A DNA stretch of 64,000 bases, taken from NCBI GenBank assembly GCA_030063045.1, contig JAQSEB010000032.1:2418001-2482000 (forward strand), given 5' to 3'. The position numbers and the translations under genes are program-made. How positions within the stretch are numbered: position 1 is the first letter of the stretch; each line of letters begins with the position of its first letter. Source of the DNA: Pratylenchus scribneri (taxonomy: Eukaryota; Nematoda; Chromadorea; Rhabditida; Pratylenchidae). Positions 1 through 11,223 of this stretch are shown here, one piece after another. The notes under the pieces were generated by a model, which saw nothing but the letters and a program-made list of their open reading frames with translations, did not search any database and had not been told where the DNA came from.

Positions 1-610
1 ACTAATTATTTTATTTTTCAAAATAATGCATCAAAACCAGAAATAAATTAAATAAGTAAAGTTAAAGAGCTAAAGCTTAAAAGTTGTATAAGTTTTTTTG
101 GGTTGATCCCGAATTGAAAATGAATGAAAATTTTGATGAGGGAATGGAAATGGATGGATTGAGTTGAAAAGATTTGATAGAAGATATGAGGGCAAAATTG
201 GCCAATCCCAGGGAGGAGGGAATTGGCCACACAACAATGTTCGATGATGGGAAGGGAAGTCAAAAATTCATGTGTGTGCGATTTTGATGGGCCCAGCAGC
301 AGCAGAATGTGTCAATGTGTAATCGGAAAATGAATTATGAATGTGAAAGGGATGGGGGGATTGGTGCGGGAATTGCAAATATCCGGATGGATGAAATGAA
401 ATGGAATGGGCGGAGGCACTCAAATGATGAAGGTGGCAAATGCGGGGAAAATGTGGATGAGGCAAAAAAAGGATAGAGGGAAACGGGGGTTTCGATGTGT
501 ATTGTTGGATATTTCCTTTTGACTTAGGTTTAGGTTTGGAAGGGATATTTGTATGAAAGAATTCTAATTTTTGGGGTATAACATATTTCAACTTAAAAAG
601 AAATTAAAAC
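1..610. other. intergenic, no gene seen
   Basis: AT-rich sequence without a convincing reading frame. The short frames present match no family I know. The stretch at about 481-590 is similar to 2655-2755 on the far side of the adjacent minisatellite, so a segment appears duplicated around the array. Confidence 0.5.
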
Positions 611-2650
611 AGGCGGATTTATTCTTAGAAACAGGCGGATTTATTCCTAAAAATAGGCGGAATTATTCTATGTTCGCCAGGCGGAATTAAAACAGGCGGA
701 ATTATTCTAAGTTCGCCAGGCGGAATTATTCTATGTTCGCCAGGCGGAATTATTCTAAATTCGCCAGGCGGAATTAAAACAGGCGGAATTATTCTAAGTT
801 CGCCAGGCGGAATTAAAACAGGCGGAATTAATCTATTTTCGCCAGGCGGAATTAAAACAGGCGGAATTATTCTATGTTCGCCAGGCGGAATTAAAACAGG
901 CGGAATTATTCTATGTTCGCCAGGCGGAATTAAAACAGGCGGAATTATTCTTATGTTCGCCAGGCGGAATTATTCTATGTTCGCCAGGCGGAATTAAAAC
1001 AGGCGGAATTATTCTATGTTCGCCAGGCGGAATTAAAACAGGCGGAATTATTCTATGTTCGCCAGGCGGAATTAAAACAGGCGGAATTATTCTATGTTCG
1101 CCAGGCGGAATTAAAACAGGCGGAATTATTCTAAGTTCGCCAGGCGGAATTAAAACAGGCGGAATTAATCTATTTTCGCCAGGCGGAATTAAAACAGGCG
1201 GAATTATTCTATGTTCGCCAGGCGGAATTAAAACAGGCGGAATTATTCTATGTTCGCCAGGCGGAATTAAAACAGGCGGAATTATTCTAAGTTCGCCAGG
1301 CGGAATTATTCTATGTTCGCCAGGCGGAATTATTCTAAATTCGCCAGGCGGAATTAAAACAGGCGGAATTATTCTAAGTTCGCCAGGCGGAATTAAAACA
1401 GGCGGAATTAATCTATTTTCGCCAGGCGGAATTAAAACAGGCGGAATTATTCTATGTTCGCCAGGCGGAATTAAAACAGGCGGAATTATTCTATGTTCGC
1501 CAGGCGGAATTAAAACAGGCGGAATTATTCTTATGTTCGCCAGGCGGAATTATTCTATGTTCGCCAGGCGGAATTAAAACAGGCGGAATTATTCTATGTT
1601 CGCCAGGCGGAATTAAAACAGGCGGAATTATTCTATGTTCGCCAGGCGGAATTAAAACAGGCGGAATTATTCTATGTTCGCCAGGCGGAATTAAAACAGG
1701 CGGAATTATTCTAAGTTCGCCAGGCGGAATTAAAACAGGCGGAATTAATCTATTTTCGCCAGGCGGAATTAAAACAGGCGGAATTAATCTATTTTCGCCA
1801 GGCGGAATTAAAACAGGCGGAATTATTCTATGTTCGCCAGGCGGAATTAAAACAGGCGGAATTATTCTATGTTCGCCAGGCGGAATTAAAACAGGCGGAA
1901 TTATTCTTATGTTCGCCAGGCGGAATTATTCTATGTTCGCCAGGCGGAATTAAAACAGGCGGAATTATTCTATGTTCGCCAGGCGGAATTAAAACAGGCG
2001 GAATTATTCTATGTTCGCCAGGCGGAATTAAAACAGGCGGAATTATTCTATGTTCGCCAGGCGGAATTAAAACAGGCGGAATTATTCTATGTTCGCCAGG
2101 CGGAATTAAAACAGGCGGAATTATTCTATGTTCGCCAGGCGGAATTATTCTATGTTCTCCAGGCGGAATTATTCTATGTTCGCCAGGCGGAATTAAAACA
2201 GGCGGAATTAATCTATGTTCGCCAGGCGGAATTAAAACAGGCGGAATTATTCTATGTTCGCCAGGCGGAATTAAAACAGGCGGAATTATTCTATGTTCGC
2301 CAGGCGGAATTAAAACAGGCGGAATTATTCTTATGTTCGCCAGGCGGAATTATTCTATGTTCGCCAGGCGGAATTAAAACAGGCGGAATTATTCTATGTT
2401 CGCCAGGCGGAATTATTCTATGTTCGCCAGGCGGAATTAAAACAGGCGGAATTATTCTATGTTCGCCAGGCGGAATTATTCTATGTTCTCCAAGCGTAAT
2501 TATTCTATGTTCGCCAGGCGGAATTATTATGTTCGCCATGCGGAATTATTCTATGTTCGCCAGGTGGAATTAAAACAGGCGGAATTATTCTTAAAAACAC
2601 TTGGAAGTTCGCCAGGCGGAATTAAAACATAGTCAAACAAGCGGAATTAG
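611..2650. repeat. minisatellite array, AGGCGGAATT family (2 kb)
   Basis: Tandem array built from two interchangeable modules that both start AGGCGGAATT: a 24-bp module continuing ATTCTAWGTTCGCC and a 15-bp module continuing AAAAC. Both lengths are multiples of three, so long spurious reading frames run through it. Rare variants (TAAATTCGCC, TTATGTTCGCC) recur 580 bp apart, for example at 751 and 1331 and at 941 and 1521, which shows a higher-order duplication inside the array. Both ends decay into single diverged units. Confidence 0.95.
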
Positions 2651-3613
2651 TCAAAATACTAGTTTAGTAAAATGTTCGATATTTTCCTTTGATTTGGGTT
2701 TAAATTTTGAGGCAAATTTTGTATGGAAGAATGACAATTTTGGGGCAATGCCAACTTTCTGGGCCATTGCCTTCCCATCTCCCTCATCCTTTCCAAAATG
2801 TTGGCCCATCCTCCTTCCTTTTTCGCGGGAATAATATTTGCAAAGCATCCAGGGCCTTCCTTCCCCTCGGGCGACTCAATTTCACCCTACGCTGAAATGA
2901 CCGGTTGGGGAGAATTTTCGGAAAAATTGAGGAAATTGCTTTTTACGGCATATCCTCGTCCCTTCCTCCTTATGAATGCCATAAATGGGCAATGGACTTT
3001 TTTTTTGGTGGCCAAATCGAACATTTACATAGAATTTAGAAGGAAATGAAATAAAATTGACATTTTGTGACCATTCCCGGCACATTTTTGAGGGCTCATC
3101 AATCTCCAGGGAATGGGGGAATATTGCGCAGTTGGAGGGAAATTGGGGTATTTAGGCCATTGGGGAGCCATAAAGCCACCCCACCACCAAATTGACCATC
3201 CATTTTGACCCATCCCCATATTCCAACATTGCTCATCCTCCGCCACAATGCCATGCCATAATGTCCCCCATTCCCTCTATATGGCCCCTTTGCCCTTGGG
3301 CCATTGCTCATCCTCCAATCTAAATCCCCCTTTTCCGCACCCAAAGTGGACTCAAATTTCACAGTGAGTCAAATATGACCCCTAGGGCAGAAAGGGCAGC
3401 CGATTGGAAATTTGCATTTGGACAAAGGGAATGTCCTAATTTGGAAAAGTATAAAGATCGGAATTGAGGGCAAACAGGGAAATTGATGAGCAACAAAATA
3501 AGAGGAAATATTTGTGGTGGTTGACTGCGCGAAAAAGGGGGCACATCCAAAACGGATTAGGCTGAACTGCGACTTTGGCCGATTTGTATGTGTGTGGTCG
3601 TTTTGATTATTTG
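2651..3613. other. intergenic, no gene seen
   Basis: No exon-like frame with recognisable family features. The LTR retrotransposon is inserted at the right edge; the 5-bp duplication GCCAC marks the break and the continuation lies at 8615. Confidence 0.5.
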
Positions 3614-3618
3614 GCCAC

Positions 3619-3889
3619 TGTTCGGGCACAGCCCAAGAAGAAGAGAAGATTATGTTCCCTCGCCTATTGATTTATTGATAATTTCTCTTCCCTCATTTCC
3701 CTCTTATATAAATGACACATTCCTCCCCACATTTCCATCCTCCTAAGGTCATTCTTATTTTTTATTCTGGAAAAAGACTCCGACCCAATTATTCCGCATT
3801 ATTATTTCACATTTATTTATTTCCGATTTATTGAATAAAATATTTAATTAAATTGGACTTCATTTGATTGGGAAACCTCGGACCCAACA
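3619..3889 (+). repeat. 5' LTR (271 bp)
   Basis: Starts TGTTCGGGCA and ends GACCCAACA. It contains a TATA-like CTTATATAAAT at about 3702-3713 and an AATAAA at about 3834, compatible with promoter and polyadenylation functions in the LTR. Confidence 0.96.
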
Positions 3890-3907
3890 TTGGCGTACTT
3901 GAAAACT
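3890..3907 (+). other. probable primer-binding site
   Basis: Directly after the 5' LTR the sequence reads TTGGCGTACTTGAAAAC. The TGG start one base from the LTR is typical for a site complementary to a tRNA 3' end. I could not assign the tRNA. Confidence 0.55.
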
Positions 3908-4161
3908 CAAAACGCGGAGGAAGCAACAATATTCAAATTTATTTTCGTCAATTAAATATTATTTCGTCAAAGCCAATAAGGCAAAATCATCAAGCTTCAA
4001 TAAAAGCAAATTTGCTCTATTTCTTCACATCAATTCTACATCCTATTATCATCTGTGTGGTGATAATCGAGTCTTTTGTGTAAAGACCGGGATTATTCAA
4101 TTCTTCAAATTAAAAGAAAATTATTTCGACACAAATCTTAAGGATTTGTCTTCAATAAAAT

Positions 4162-7100
4162 ATGGCTGCTCCCGCTGCTCCAACTGCTCAACAATTATTG
4201 GAAATTATTGCTCAACAGCAACTACAAATTACACAATTTTTGACACTTCAACAAGGCCAACAATCAGAAACAATTCCATCATTGCCGGACATTCCAATAT
4301 TTGAGCCAAGTGATGAAAAGAGCCGAATTACGGAATGGACCACAAGATTCAAATTTGGAATTGATTGTGCCGCCCCACATGCGGCCGATGAAATCAAAGT
4401 TAAAGCTTTGATGAACAAACTGAGTGAAAATGCATTCAGCGAATATTCCAAACATTGTTTGCCTGATGAAGTGACCGATTTTAATTTCGATGAATCAATC
4501 AAAAAATTGGAAGCACTTTTTGCAAAGCCTCAGAGTATCTTTGTTGATAGATACGAGTGCTTAATTGCAACTCGCAGCGAAGGAGAAGATTTCCGCCAAT
4601 TCATCAACCGGCATAAAAAATTATTAAGCAATTTCCAATTTGAAAAATTGAAAGAAGAACAATTCAAGTGCTTAATGCTATTGACTTCATTAAAATCGCC
4701 CAATGACGTTGTTTTAAGACAACGCATTTTGACCAAACTCACTGCAGATGGGGACGACATTAAATATGATAAGGTTATTGAAGATTTAATCAATTTCATG
4801 GCTACAATTGCTGAAGCCAAAATAGTCGAACGATCGTCCAACAAACCCATCAATGCAATAAAGAAATTTAAACCAAAGCAGAATGAAGCAAAACAAGACA
4901 AATCCAAAGGAAATGGCAACGCACCTTGCTGGCGATGTGGCAAAAATAATCATCGCCCAGATGACTGCAGATTCAAAGGTGCAAAGTGTAATAAATGCCA
5001 ATTTCCGGGTCATATTGAAGCACAATGTGCAAAAGTTCAAGAATGGAGAAACAAGAATAAAAAGAATGGACCAAAGAAAAATATTGGAACAATCAGAATT
5101 GGCACAACATTGAAACAAATTAATTCGACCAAACTCCTCAAAATGGAGGTCAAACTCAACAATAAACCTGTCATTTTCCATCTCGATTGTGGGGCCGAAG
5201 TAAACATCATTGATGAAGATACATATGATGCAATTGGCCGCCCAGCAATGAAGAAATGCTTCGAGAAAGGAATTGTTTATGATGGCACAGAGTGCTCCTT
5301 TATTGGAAAAGGGAAATGCACTTTCGAGTTCAATCAATTCAAAGTTGAACACGACTTATATGTAGCCCCAAAAGGTTCAATCAATTTGTTGGGTATTGAA
5401 ACAATGGATTCATTTGGTCTATTGGATGAGCTGAAAAACAAAATCAACGTCAGCAAAATTAATAATCTCAAGTGCCAAAGTTCCCAAAATCAAGTGCATC
5501 AATTTATTGAAAAATTGAAAAAGGAATTCTGCGATGTGTTCTCAAAAGAATTGGGACATTGCACCAAAATTCAGGCAAAATTGACTCTCAAAGATGGAGT
5601 TCAACCAATTTATCGCAAGGCACGGCCAGTCCCCTACAATGCAAAAGAAATTGTTGAGAAGGAATTGGACCGTCTTGAGGCTATTGGGGTCATCAAAAAG
5701 GTCGAACATACCGATTGGGCCGCACCAATTTTAACCGTGGAAAAAGCCGACGGGTCGACCAGATTATGTATTGATTATTCGACCGGCCTCAATAATGCAC
5801 TTGTCGATAACCAGCATCCATTGCCGCTCCCAGAAGACATTTTTGCAACACTAAATGGTGGCAAAATATTCAGTCAAATTGATCTGAGAGATGCATATTT
5901 CCAAGTGGAGCTGGAAGAAAATTCAAAGAAAATTTGCGCAATTGCAACACACAAAGGCAATTTTGTGCTAAATCGACTCCCATTTGGTGTAAAAACGGCA
6001 CCAGGGATATTTCAATCGATAATGGATAAAATGCTGGATGGTTTGGGATATGCTGCCGCCTATTTGGATGATATAATTGTCGTCAGTAAAACAATGGCTG
6101 AGCACCAAAAACATCTGGAAGAAATATTCAATCGAATTCGAGCCTGGGGATTCAAGGTCAAATTGGAAAAATGCGCCTTCTTCAAAGATCAAATTAGCTA
6201 TTTGGGTCAAATTATTGATAAAGAAGGGCGCAGACCAGACCCCAAGAAAATTCATGCAATCAAAAATATGCCACCACCATCCGATGTTCCCTCACTTCGC
6301 TCATATTTGGGAATGGTCAACCATTATCAGCAATTCGTCAAAAATATGCGGTTTATTCGAAAACCACTGGATGATTTGCTAAAGAAGGAAAGCGAGTGGA
6401 AATGGGACGAAAATTGCCAAAATGCATTCAAGAGGATCAAAGAAATCCTCACATCTGATTTGCTGCTCACCCATTATGATCCGACATTGGAAATAATTGT
6501 TTCGGCGGATGCATCAGAAAAGGGAATTGGAGCAGTAATTTCACACAAATTTTCGGATGGCAAAATTAAGGCTATTGCTCATGCATCTTCTGCCCTATCT
6601 CCAGCGGAAAAAAATTATTCGCAGATCGAAAAAGAGGGTCTGGCATTAATTTTCGCTGTTGAAAAATTCCACAAAATGATTTACGGCAGAAAATTTATCC
6701 TTCAAACGGATCATAAACCACTTTTGGCTATATTCGGCAATAAAAAAGGAATTAAACAGTGCAGCGCAAACCGACTACTTCGATGGTCACTCATTTTACT
6801 TGGATATGATTTTTCCATTGAATATGTGAACACGGTCGAGTTTGGACAAGCTGATGCATTGTCACGATTGATTGCCAAAAATGTGGAAAAAGATGACCGC
6901 GTTATTGCATCAGTGAATGTGGAAGCAGAAATTGAAGGAAAATTAATTGCCAACATTGAAAAGCTTCCTATTCAATTCAAAAATATTGCTGATGCCACTA
7001 AAAATGATCAAGACATCCAAAAAGTGATGAAATTTATTCAAAATGGATGGCCAAATGATAAAGCATTGAAAAATGAAACCAACAATGCAATCAAAATTTT

Positions 7101-8319
7101 CATTCAAAGAAAAGAACATTTGTCCATCACAAAAGGCTGTTTGATGTATGCCGACAGAATTGTTATTCCGAAAATTCTTCAATTAAAAATTCTCAAAACA
7201 TTCCACAAAGGACACCCAGGAATGAAACGCATGAAACAACTTATGCGAAATTATGTTTATTGGCCAATGATGGATAATCAAATTGAAGATTACGTCAAAA
7301 ATTGCGAGCCTTGTCAAATGGCTCCAAAAATGCCAATAAAAACCGACCTCCATCCATGGCCAAAGGCATCAAAGCCTTGGGAACGGGTGCATTTGGATTA
7401 TGCAGGACCGTTCTTTGGCAAAGAATATTTGATAATCGTCGATGCATACTCAAAATATCCAGAAATATTCGAAATGCCCACCAAATCCGCAGCTGCAACC
7501 ATTGAAAAGATGCGTTATTTATGCAGCAGACATGGACTGCCGGAAATTCTTGTCTCAGACAACGGCACTCAATTTACGTCCAATGAATTCGCGAGATTTA
7601 CGGAAATAAATGGAATTACACATTATTTTTCTGCGCCATACAATCCAATGTCAAATGGCCAAGCAGAACGATTTGTCGACACATTCAAGAGAACATTCAG
7701 AAAATTGAAAGGGGAGGGTGTCGTGGACAAGGAAATCATCGAAACATTCCTGATCACCTACAGAAACACCCCGAATGATTCACTCGACAATGGAAAATCT
7801 CCAGCCGAAGCTTTTCTGGGACGGAAAGTTCGGACAACATTGGATTTGCTTCGCCCAACTTCATTAAAACCATTGGAAACAGATGAAGAAATGAAGGGAA
7901 GGTTCAATAAACGATTTGGGACTAAAATGAGGACATTTTCAATTGGAAATAAAGTTTATGCCCGCCACAGAATTTCTCAAAGTTGGCGGCCTGGAATTGT
8001 CACAAAATGCACCGGAGTCATTTATGACATTGCATTCCAAGATGGCTCTACTGGGCGCTTCCATGCAAATCAAATTCGCCCTCGATTCACTCCAAACGAA
8101 AATGAAAATCCATTAAATATCTTCTTGGAAGCCTTTGAGCTACCAAAAGCACCGGAAATTGTTGAAGAACCACCAATCATAGAGGAAGTGAATGAGCCAG
8201 AAGAGAATGAGGAATTGGAGCCACCCGAGCAAATTGTCCAACCGCCTGCCATGGTGGAAAATCGCCGAAACCCGGTTCGAAACCGAAGGGCACCAAACCG
8301 GTTCACTCCGTCGCCATGA
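4162..8319 (+). CDS. gag-pol polyprotein of Ty3/gypsy element
   Basis: A single 1385-residue frame encodes Gag and Pol without a frameshift. Visible in order: two CCHC zinc knuckles at about residues 256-290 (CWRCGKNNHRPDDC, then CNKCQFPGHIEAQC); an aspartic protease with active-site loop DCGAE at about 342, where most families have D(S/T)GA; reverse transcriptase with YLDD at 634-637; RNase H with SADASEKGIGA and QTDHKPLL; integrase with an HHCC zinc finger (HKGHPG ... CEPC) and catalytic-core segments LDYAGPF, SDNGTQF and a downstream glutamate in NGQAERF. The C-terminus is rich in Glu and Pro. It should carry out copy-and-paste retrotransposition through a cytoplasmic particle. The frame looks intact, so this copy could be autonomous. 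Confidence 0.96.
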   Translation: MAAPAAPTAQQLLEIIAQQQLQITQFLTLQQGQQSETIPSLPDIPIFEPSDEKSRITEWTTRFKFGIDCAAPHAADEIKVKALMNKLSENAFSEYSKHCLPDEVTDFNFDESIKKLEALFAKPQSIFVDRYECLIATRSEGEDFRQFINRHKKLLSNFQFEKLKEEQFKCLMLLTSLKSPNDVVLRQRILTKLTADGDDIKYDKVIEDLINFMATIAEAKIVERSSNKPINAIKKFKPKQNEAKQDKSKGNGNAPCWRCGKNNHRPDDCRFKGAKCNKCQFPGHIEAQCAKVQEWRNKNKKNGPKKNIGTIRIGTTLKQINSTKLLKMEVKLNNKPVIFHLDCGAEVNIIDEDTYDAIGRPAMKKCFEKGIVYDGTECSFIGKGKCTFEFNQFKVEHDLYVAPKGSINLLGIETMDSFGLLDELKNKINVSKINNLKCQSSQNQVHQFIEKLKKEFCDVFSKELGHCTKIQAKLTLKDGVQPIYRKARPVPYNAKEIVEKELDRLEAIGVIKKVEHTDWAAPILTVEKADGSTRLCIDYSTGLNNALVDNQHPLPLPEDIFATLNGGKIFSQIDLRDAYFQVELEENSKKICAIATHKGNFVLNRLPFGVKTAPGIFQSIMDKMLDGLGYAAAYLDDIIVVSKTMAEHQKHLEEIFNRIRAWGFKVKLEKCAFFKDQISYLGQIIDKEGRRPDPKKIHAIKNMPPPSDVPSLRSYLGMVNHYQQFVKNMRFIRKPLDDLLKKESEWKWDENCQNAFKRIKEILTSDLLLTHYDPTLEIIVSADASEKGIGAVISHKFSDGKIKAIAHASSALSPAEKNYSQIEKEGLALIFAVEKFHKMIYGRKFILQTDHKPLLAIFGNKKGIKQCSANRLLRWSLILLGYDFSIEYVNTVEFGQADALSRLIAKNVEKDDRVIASVNVEAEIEGKLIANIEKLPIQFKNIADATKNDQDIQKVMKFIQNGWPNDKALKNETNNAIKIFIQRKEHLSITKGCLMYADRIVIPKILQLKILKTFHKGHPGMKRMKQLMRNYVYWPMMDNQIEDYVKNCEPCQMAPKMPIKTDLHPWPKASKPWERVHLDYAGPFFGKEYLIIVDAYSKYPEIFEMPTKSAAATIEKMRYLCSRHGLPEILVSDNGTQFTSNEFARFTEINGITHYFSAPYNPMSNGQAERFVDTFKRTFRKLKGEGVVDKEIIETFLITYRNTPNDSLDNGKSPAEAFLGRKVRTTLDLLRPTSLKPLETDEEMKGRFNKRFGTKMRTFSIGNKVYARHRISQSWRPGIVTKCTGVIYDIAFQDGSTGRFHANQIRPRFTPNENENPLNIFLEAFELPKAPEIVEEPPIIEEVNEPEENEELEPPEQIVQPPAMVENRRNPVRNRRAPNRFTPSP

Positions 8320-8326
8320 TCAAACC

Positions 8327-8338
8327 AAAAAGGGGAGG
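8327..8338 (+). other. polypurine tract
   Basis: AAAAAGGGGAGG lies directly upstream of the 3' LTR, the expected place for the plus-strand primer. Confidence 0.85.
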
Positions 8339-8609
8339 TGTTCGGGCACAGCCCAAGAAGAAGAGAAGATTATGTTCCCTCGCCTATTGATTTATTGATA
8401 ATTTCTCTTCCCTCATTTCCCTCTTATATAAATGACACATTCCTCCCCACATTTCCATCCTCCTAAGGTCATTCTTATTTTTTATTCTGGAAAAAGACTC
8501 CGACCCAATTATTCCGCATTATTATTTCACATTTATTTATTTCCGATTTATTGAATAAAATATTTAATTAAATTGGACTTCATTTGATTGGGAAACCTCG
8601 GACCCAACA
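8339..8609 (+). repeat. 3' LTR (271 bp)
   Basis: Identical to the 5' LTR over its whole length by direct reading, followed by the target duplication GCCAC. Confidence 0.96.
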
Positions 8610-8614
8610 GCCAC

Positions 8615-11223
8615 ATCGATTATGATGGGGGAGGACACTTAAATGGGCACCCCTTGGGTCCATCCAAAATGTGGAATCTGGAATTCCCCCAAATTGGCTC
8701 CAATTGGCCGAACAAAAAAGGAAGGAAAGAATGGGAATGGGAGGGGGGAAAATGGACAATGTTTTCTTCCTCCAATTCTTTTGCTTCCGCCAGAGTGGAT
8801 AATTAATTGGGCGCGCAAAGGGGAACACTCCCTCGGAGGACAGGTCAAATCCCAACCGAGTTGGGTGGCAAAATGAATGAATGAGGATGGGGAGAAAGAG
8901 TTAATCCGTGCGGAGGAGGATGTCTGAAAATGGAGAAAGAAGAACCCAAAACCCTTCGAATAAATTGAGTTCAAGAGTGGAAGGATGTTCAATTGTAATT
9001 AATTATAATTATATTTCACTCCGGAAAAATGTTCTCAATTGTAAATGTTTTAATTCTGGAAAGATGCTTTCGATTGTAATTGTGTTTCAATCCGGAGATA
9101 AGAAGAATTAAAAACCATTCCAACAAATTGAATTCATCAGAGAGGAGGGAAGGGGACGATCGGAGAATGGAAGGGGAGGATTGAATGGAATTAGGATGAA
9201 ATTGGCAGCAAATTTGTTTCGATCTTGCTGCAGACAACACGCAAATTTGGGTTAATCCACCCAAACCAAGGAAAGGCCGAATTGTAAGGGGAAGGGGGTG
9301 GGAGGCAATTAGGAAGAAGGGCGCGCGCCCGAAAATGAGGTGGGACAGAGGCAAAAGGGCAGGTGTGTGTTCGGCCAAAACATGTCAAATTGAGACAGGG
9401 CTTATTCCTCTTTGGCCGGCTTATTCGCCTTTCTTGGCCCCCGGGGCAGGAAAGGCATGCCACTTCCTCCTTCCGTGGCCAACCTTTCCATTCAATTCAA
9501 TCATTCATTGTTTGCCTTTTCCATGTTCCTATTTGTGGATTCAAAGGCAGCACCACATGAATCGAGACGAAATATTTATATTAAAGCGGATTTCTAAAAA
9601 TGCGGTTTCAGATGAGGGAAAGGAAGGTCGAATTCCCCGCTGTGTGGGCTATTCCCCCCTTCCCCATCTTTCGGCATTGTCCACTCATTCAACGGTCAAA
9701 AAGGGGGCGGCCATTGGACACTTCGTGAGAGAATTTCGGCAACACAAACGGGAATGTTTCAAAGCGATTTAGGTTAAAATGGATGGAAGGATGTGGGAAT
9801 AAACGGGTAAATGGGGAAGTCGATGTGAGGGATGGGTTTACGGGATGTGACACTACTTGGCATTGGTGGTGGCCCATTTTGTGAAGAAGGAGTAATTCGT
9901 GTGGGGAAAGGCTGCTTTTGGTGGTGGTGGCGGTGATCCCTGGGGAATTTTCTCGGCAAAAGCGGTTGAATGGGGTGAGGGGACAACAACCGCCGGAGGG
10001 AATGAATGGAAATGGTTTTGTAAGGGACGAATTAACACAGAACAAAATGAGGAGGCTGACTGAATTGGGATGTTGTTGAGGGGAAATGCGCCGACAAAGA
10101 AACGGGGAATATTCGTGGAGGGGGAATGAGGGCGAATGGCAAAGACATTCAAGGCCGCCCACCGACACCCTCTCCCCCCATATTCGCCTCCATTTTTGAT
10201 GCTAAATGGTCCGAACGGGCTAAAGGGGATTGAAGAATAAAAGAAGGCAAAAAGGGGGAAGGGCACGGTCGGCTCAAAAACAACATTTGTTGGGTTGGTC
10301 GCGCTCGAAAATATGTTCAACGGCGAGTCAAAAATGAAGGAAAAAAGGGAGGGCGCACGATGGTTAAAATATGCAAAATCAAATGGGGCATTGGCCATCC
10401 TTTTGTGCGTATTTTGGAAGGGGCAACAGGAAAAGGCGATTCGAGGATTTTGGCTAGACGAAAGGGGCAACAAAAGATGATGATTTTGAGAAATGGGTGG
10501 CTTAATTGGCCCCCACCTCACATTTTGGCGCTTGACCATTCCACCTAAAAGTCTCGCCATTGTTATTTTCGCCTTTTTGGCCAATGGCCACACATACGCC
10601 CAATTGACATTTTGGCCATTCGCCTTCCTTCCTTCCGCGCTTTCGATTTCGGAGGAGGCAGAGGATAAAAGGGATTGGCAGAGTTGGTGAAATATGCAAA
10701 ATTAAAACGGAATCTTTTTAATGCGATTCCAGGATTTTGGCAAGGAAGTCGGCAAAAGAGTAAGATTTTGGGAATTGTTGGCTTAATTGGTATCGCCTTG
10801 ACCAGAAGCCACCATTGTTCTTTTCGCCCTATTGGCCATGGCCACAAACGCCCAATTGGCATTTTGGCCATTCGCTTTCCTTCCTTCCGCGCTTTTCAAT
10901 TTCCCAAAAAGAGAAGGAAGGCAATGGTCATCATAACGGGCAGCTCCCCCCTCCCCATCCCCATTCTATTTTAGCACCCGCAGCGTCTTTGTCGCTGACC
11001 AAATGCTCCATTCTATTTGGTCAAAGCCGATGGTGGCAAAGCCAGCGGTCAATTCTCGGATGGGGTGGTGGCAAATTTGCATGGCTAATTATGGGTGGGG
11101 AAAGGCTAGAATTGAGGAATGGCAAGGGAAAGGGAATGGCAGATGGGAAGCCTCTTTCTTCTTGTTAAATTATATCCCTTTTTGACACTCTTTTGGCCCA
11201 TTTACATTAATATACTTTTTAAG
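8615..11223. other. intergenic, contains a degenerate 29-bp repeat and a tandem duplication
   Basis: No convincing exon. At 8985-9105 there are about three diverged copies of the 29-bp CAATTACAA/CCGGA minisatellite found at 16.9 and 50 kb. At about 10355-10650 and 10680-10915 a segment occurs twice in direct orientation; both copies share AAATATGCAAAAT, GGATTTTGG and CATTTTGGCCATTCGC in the same order. The upstream exons expected for the PHAF1-like gene at 11224 are not visible here. Confidence 0.5.

Larger units (their letters stand above)
3614..8614 (+). mobile_element. complete Ty3/gypsy LTR retrotransposon
   Basis: The element is bounded by two 271-bp direct LTRs (3619-3889 and 8339-8609) that I read as identical base for base. 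Both start TG and end CA, and the insertion is flanked by the 5-bp target duplication GCCAC (3614-3618 and 8610-8614). A primer-binding region follows the 5' LTR, a polypurine tract precedes the 3' LTR, and one uninterrupted gag-pol frame lies between. Domain order protease, reverse transcriptase, RNase H, integrase assigns it to Ty3/gypsy. No envelope-like frame follows the integrase. Identical LTRs and an intact frame imply a very recent insertion. Confidence 0.97.

Noticed and set aside
611..2650. CRISPR-like direct repeats
   Set aside because: Units are contiguous, with no unique spacers, and the DNA is eukaryotic. The same holds for the 29-bp arrays at 16.9, 38.2 and 50 kb.
4248..5352. 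Reverse-strand frames inside the gag-pol gene
   Set aside because: They are shadows of the intact polyprotein frame.
8588..10974. Several 60-250-codon frames on both strands
   Set aside because: None shows family motifs, splice context or composition like the real exons here. Some overlap each other on opposite strands.
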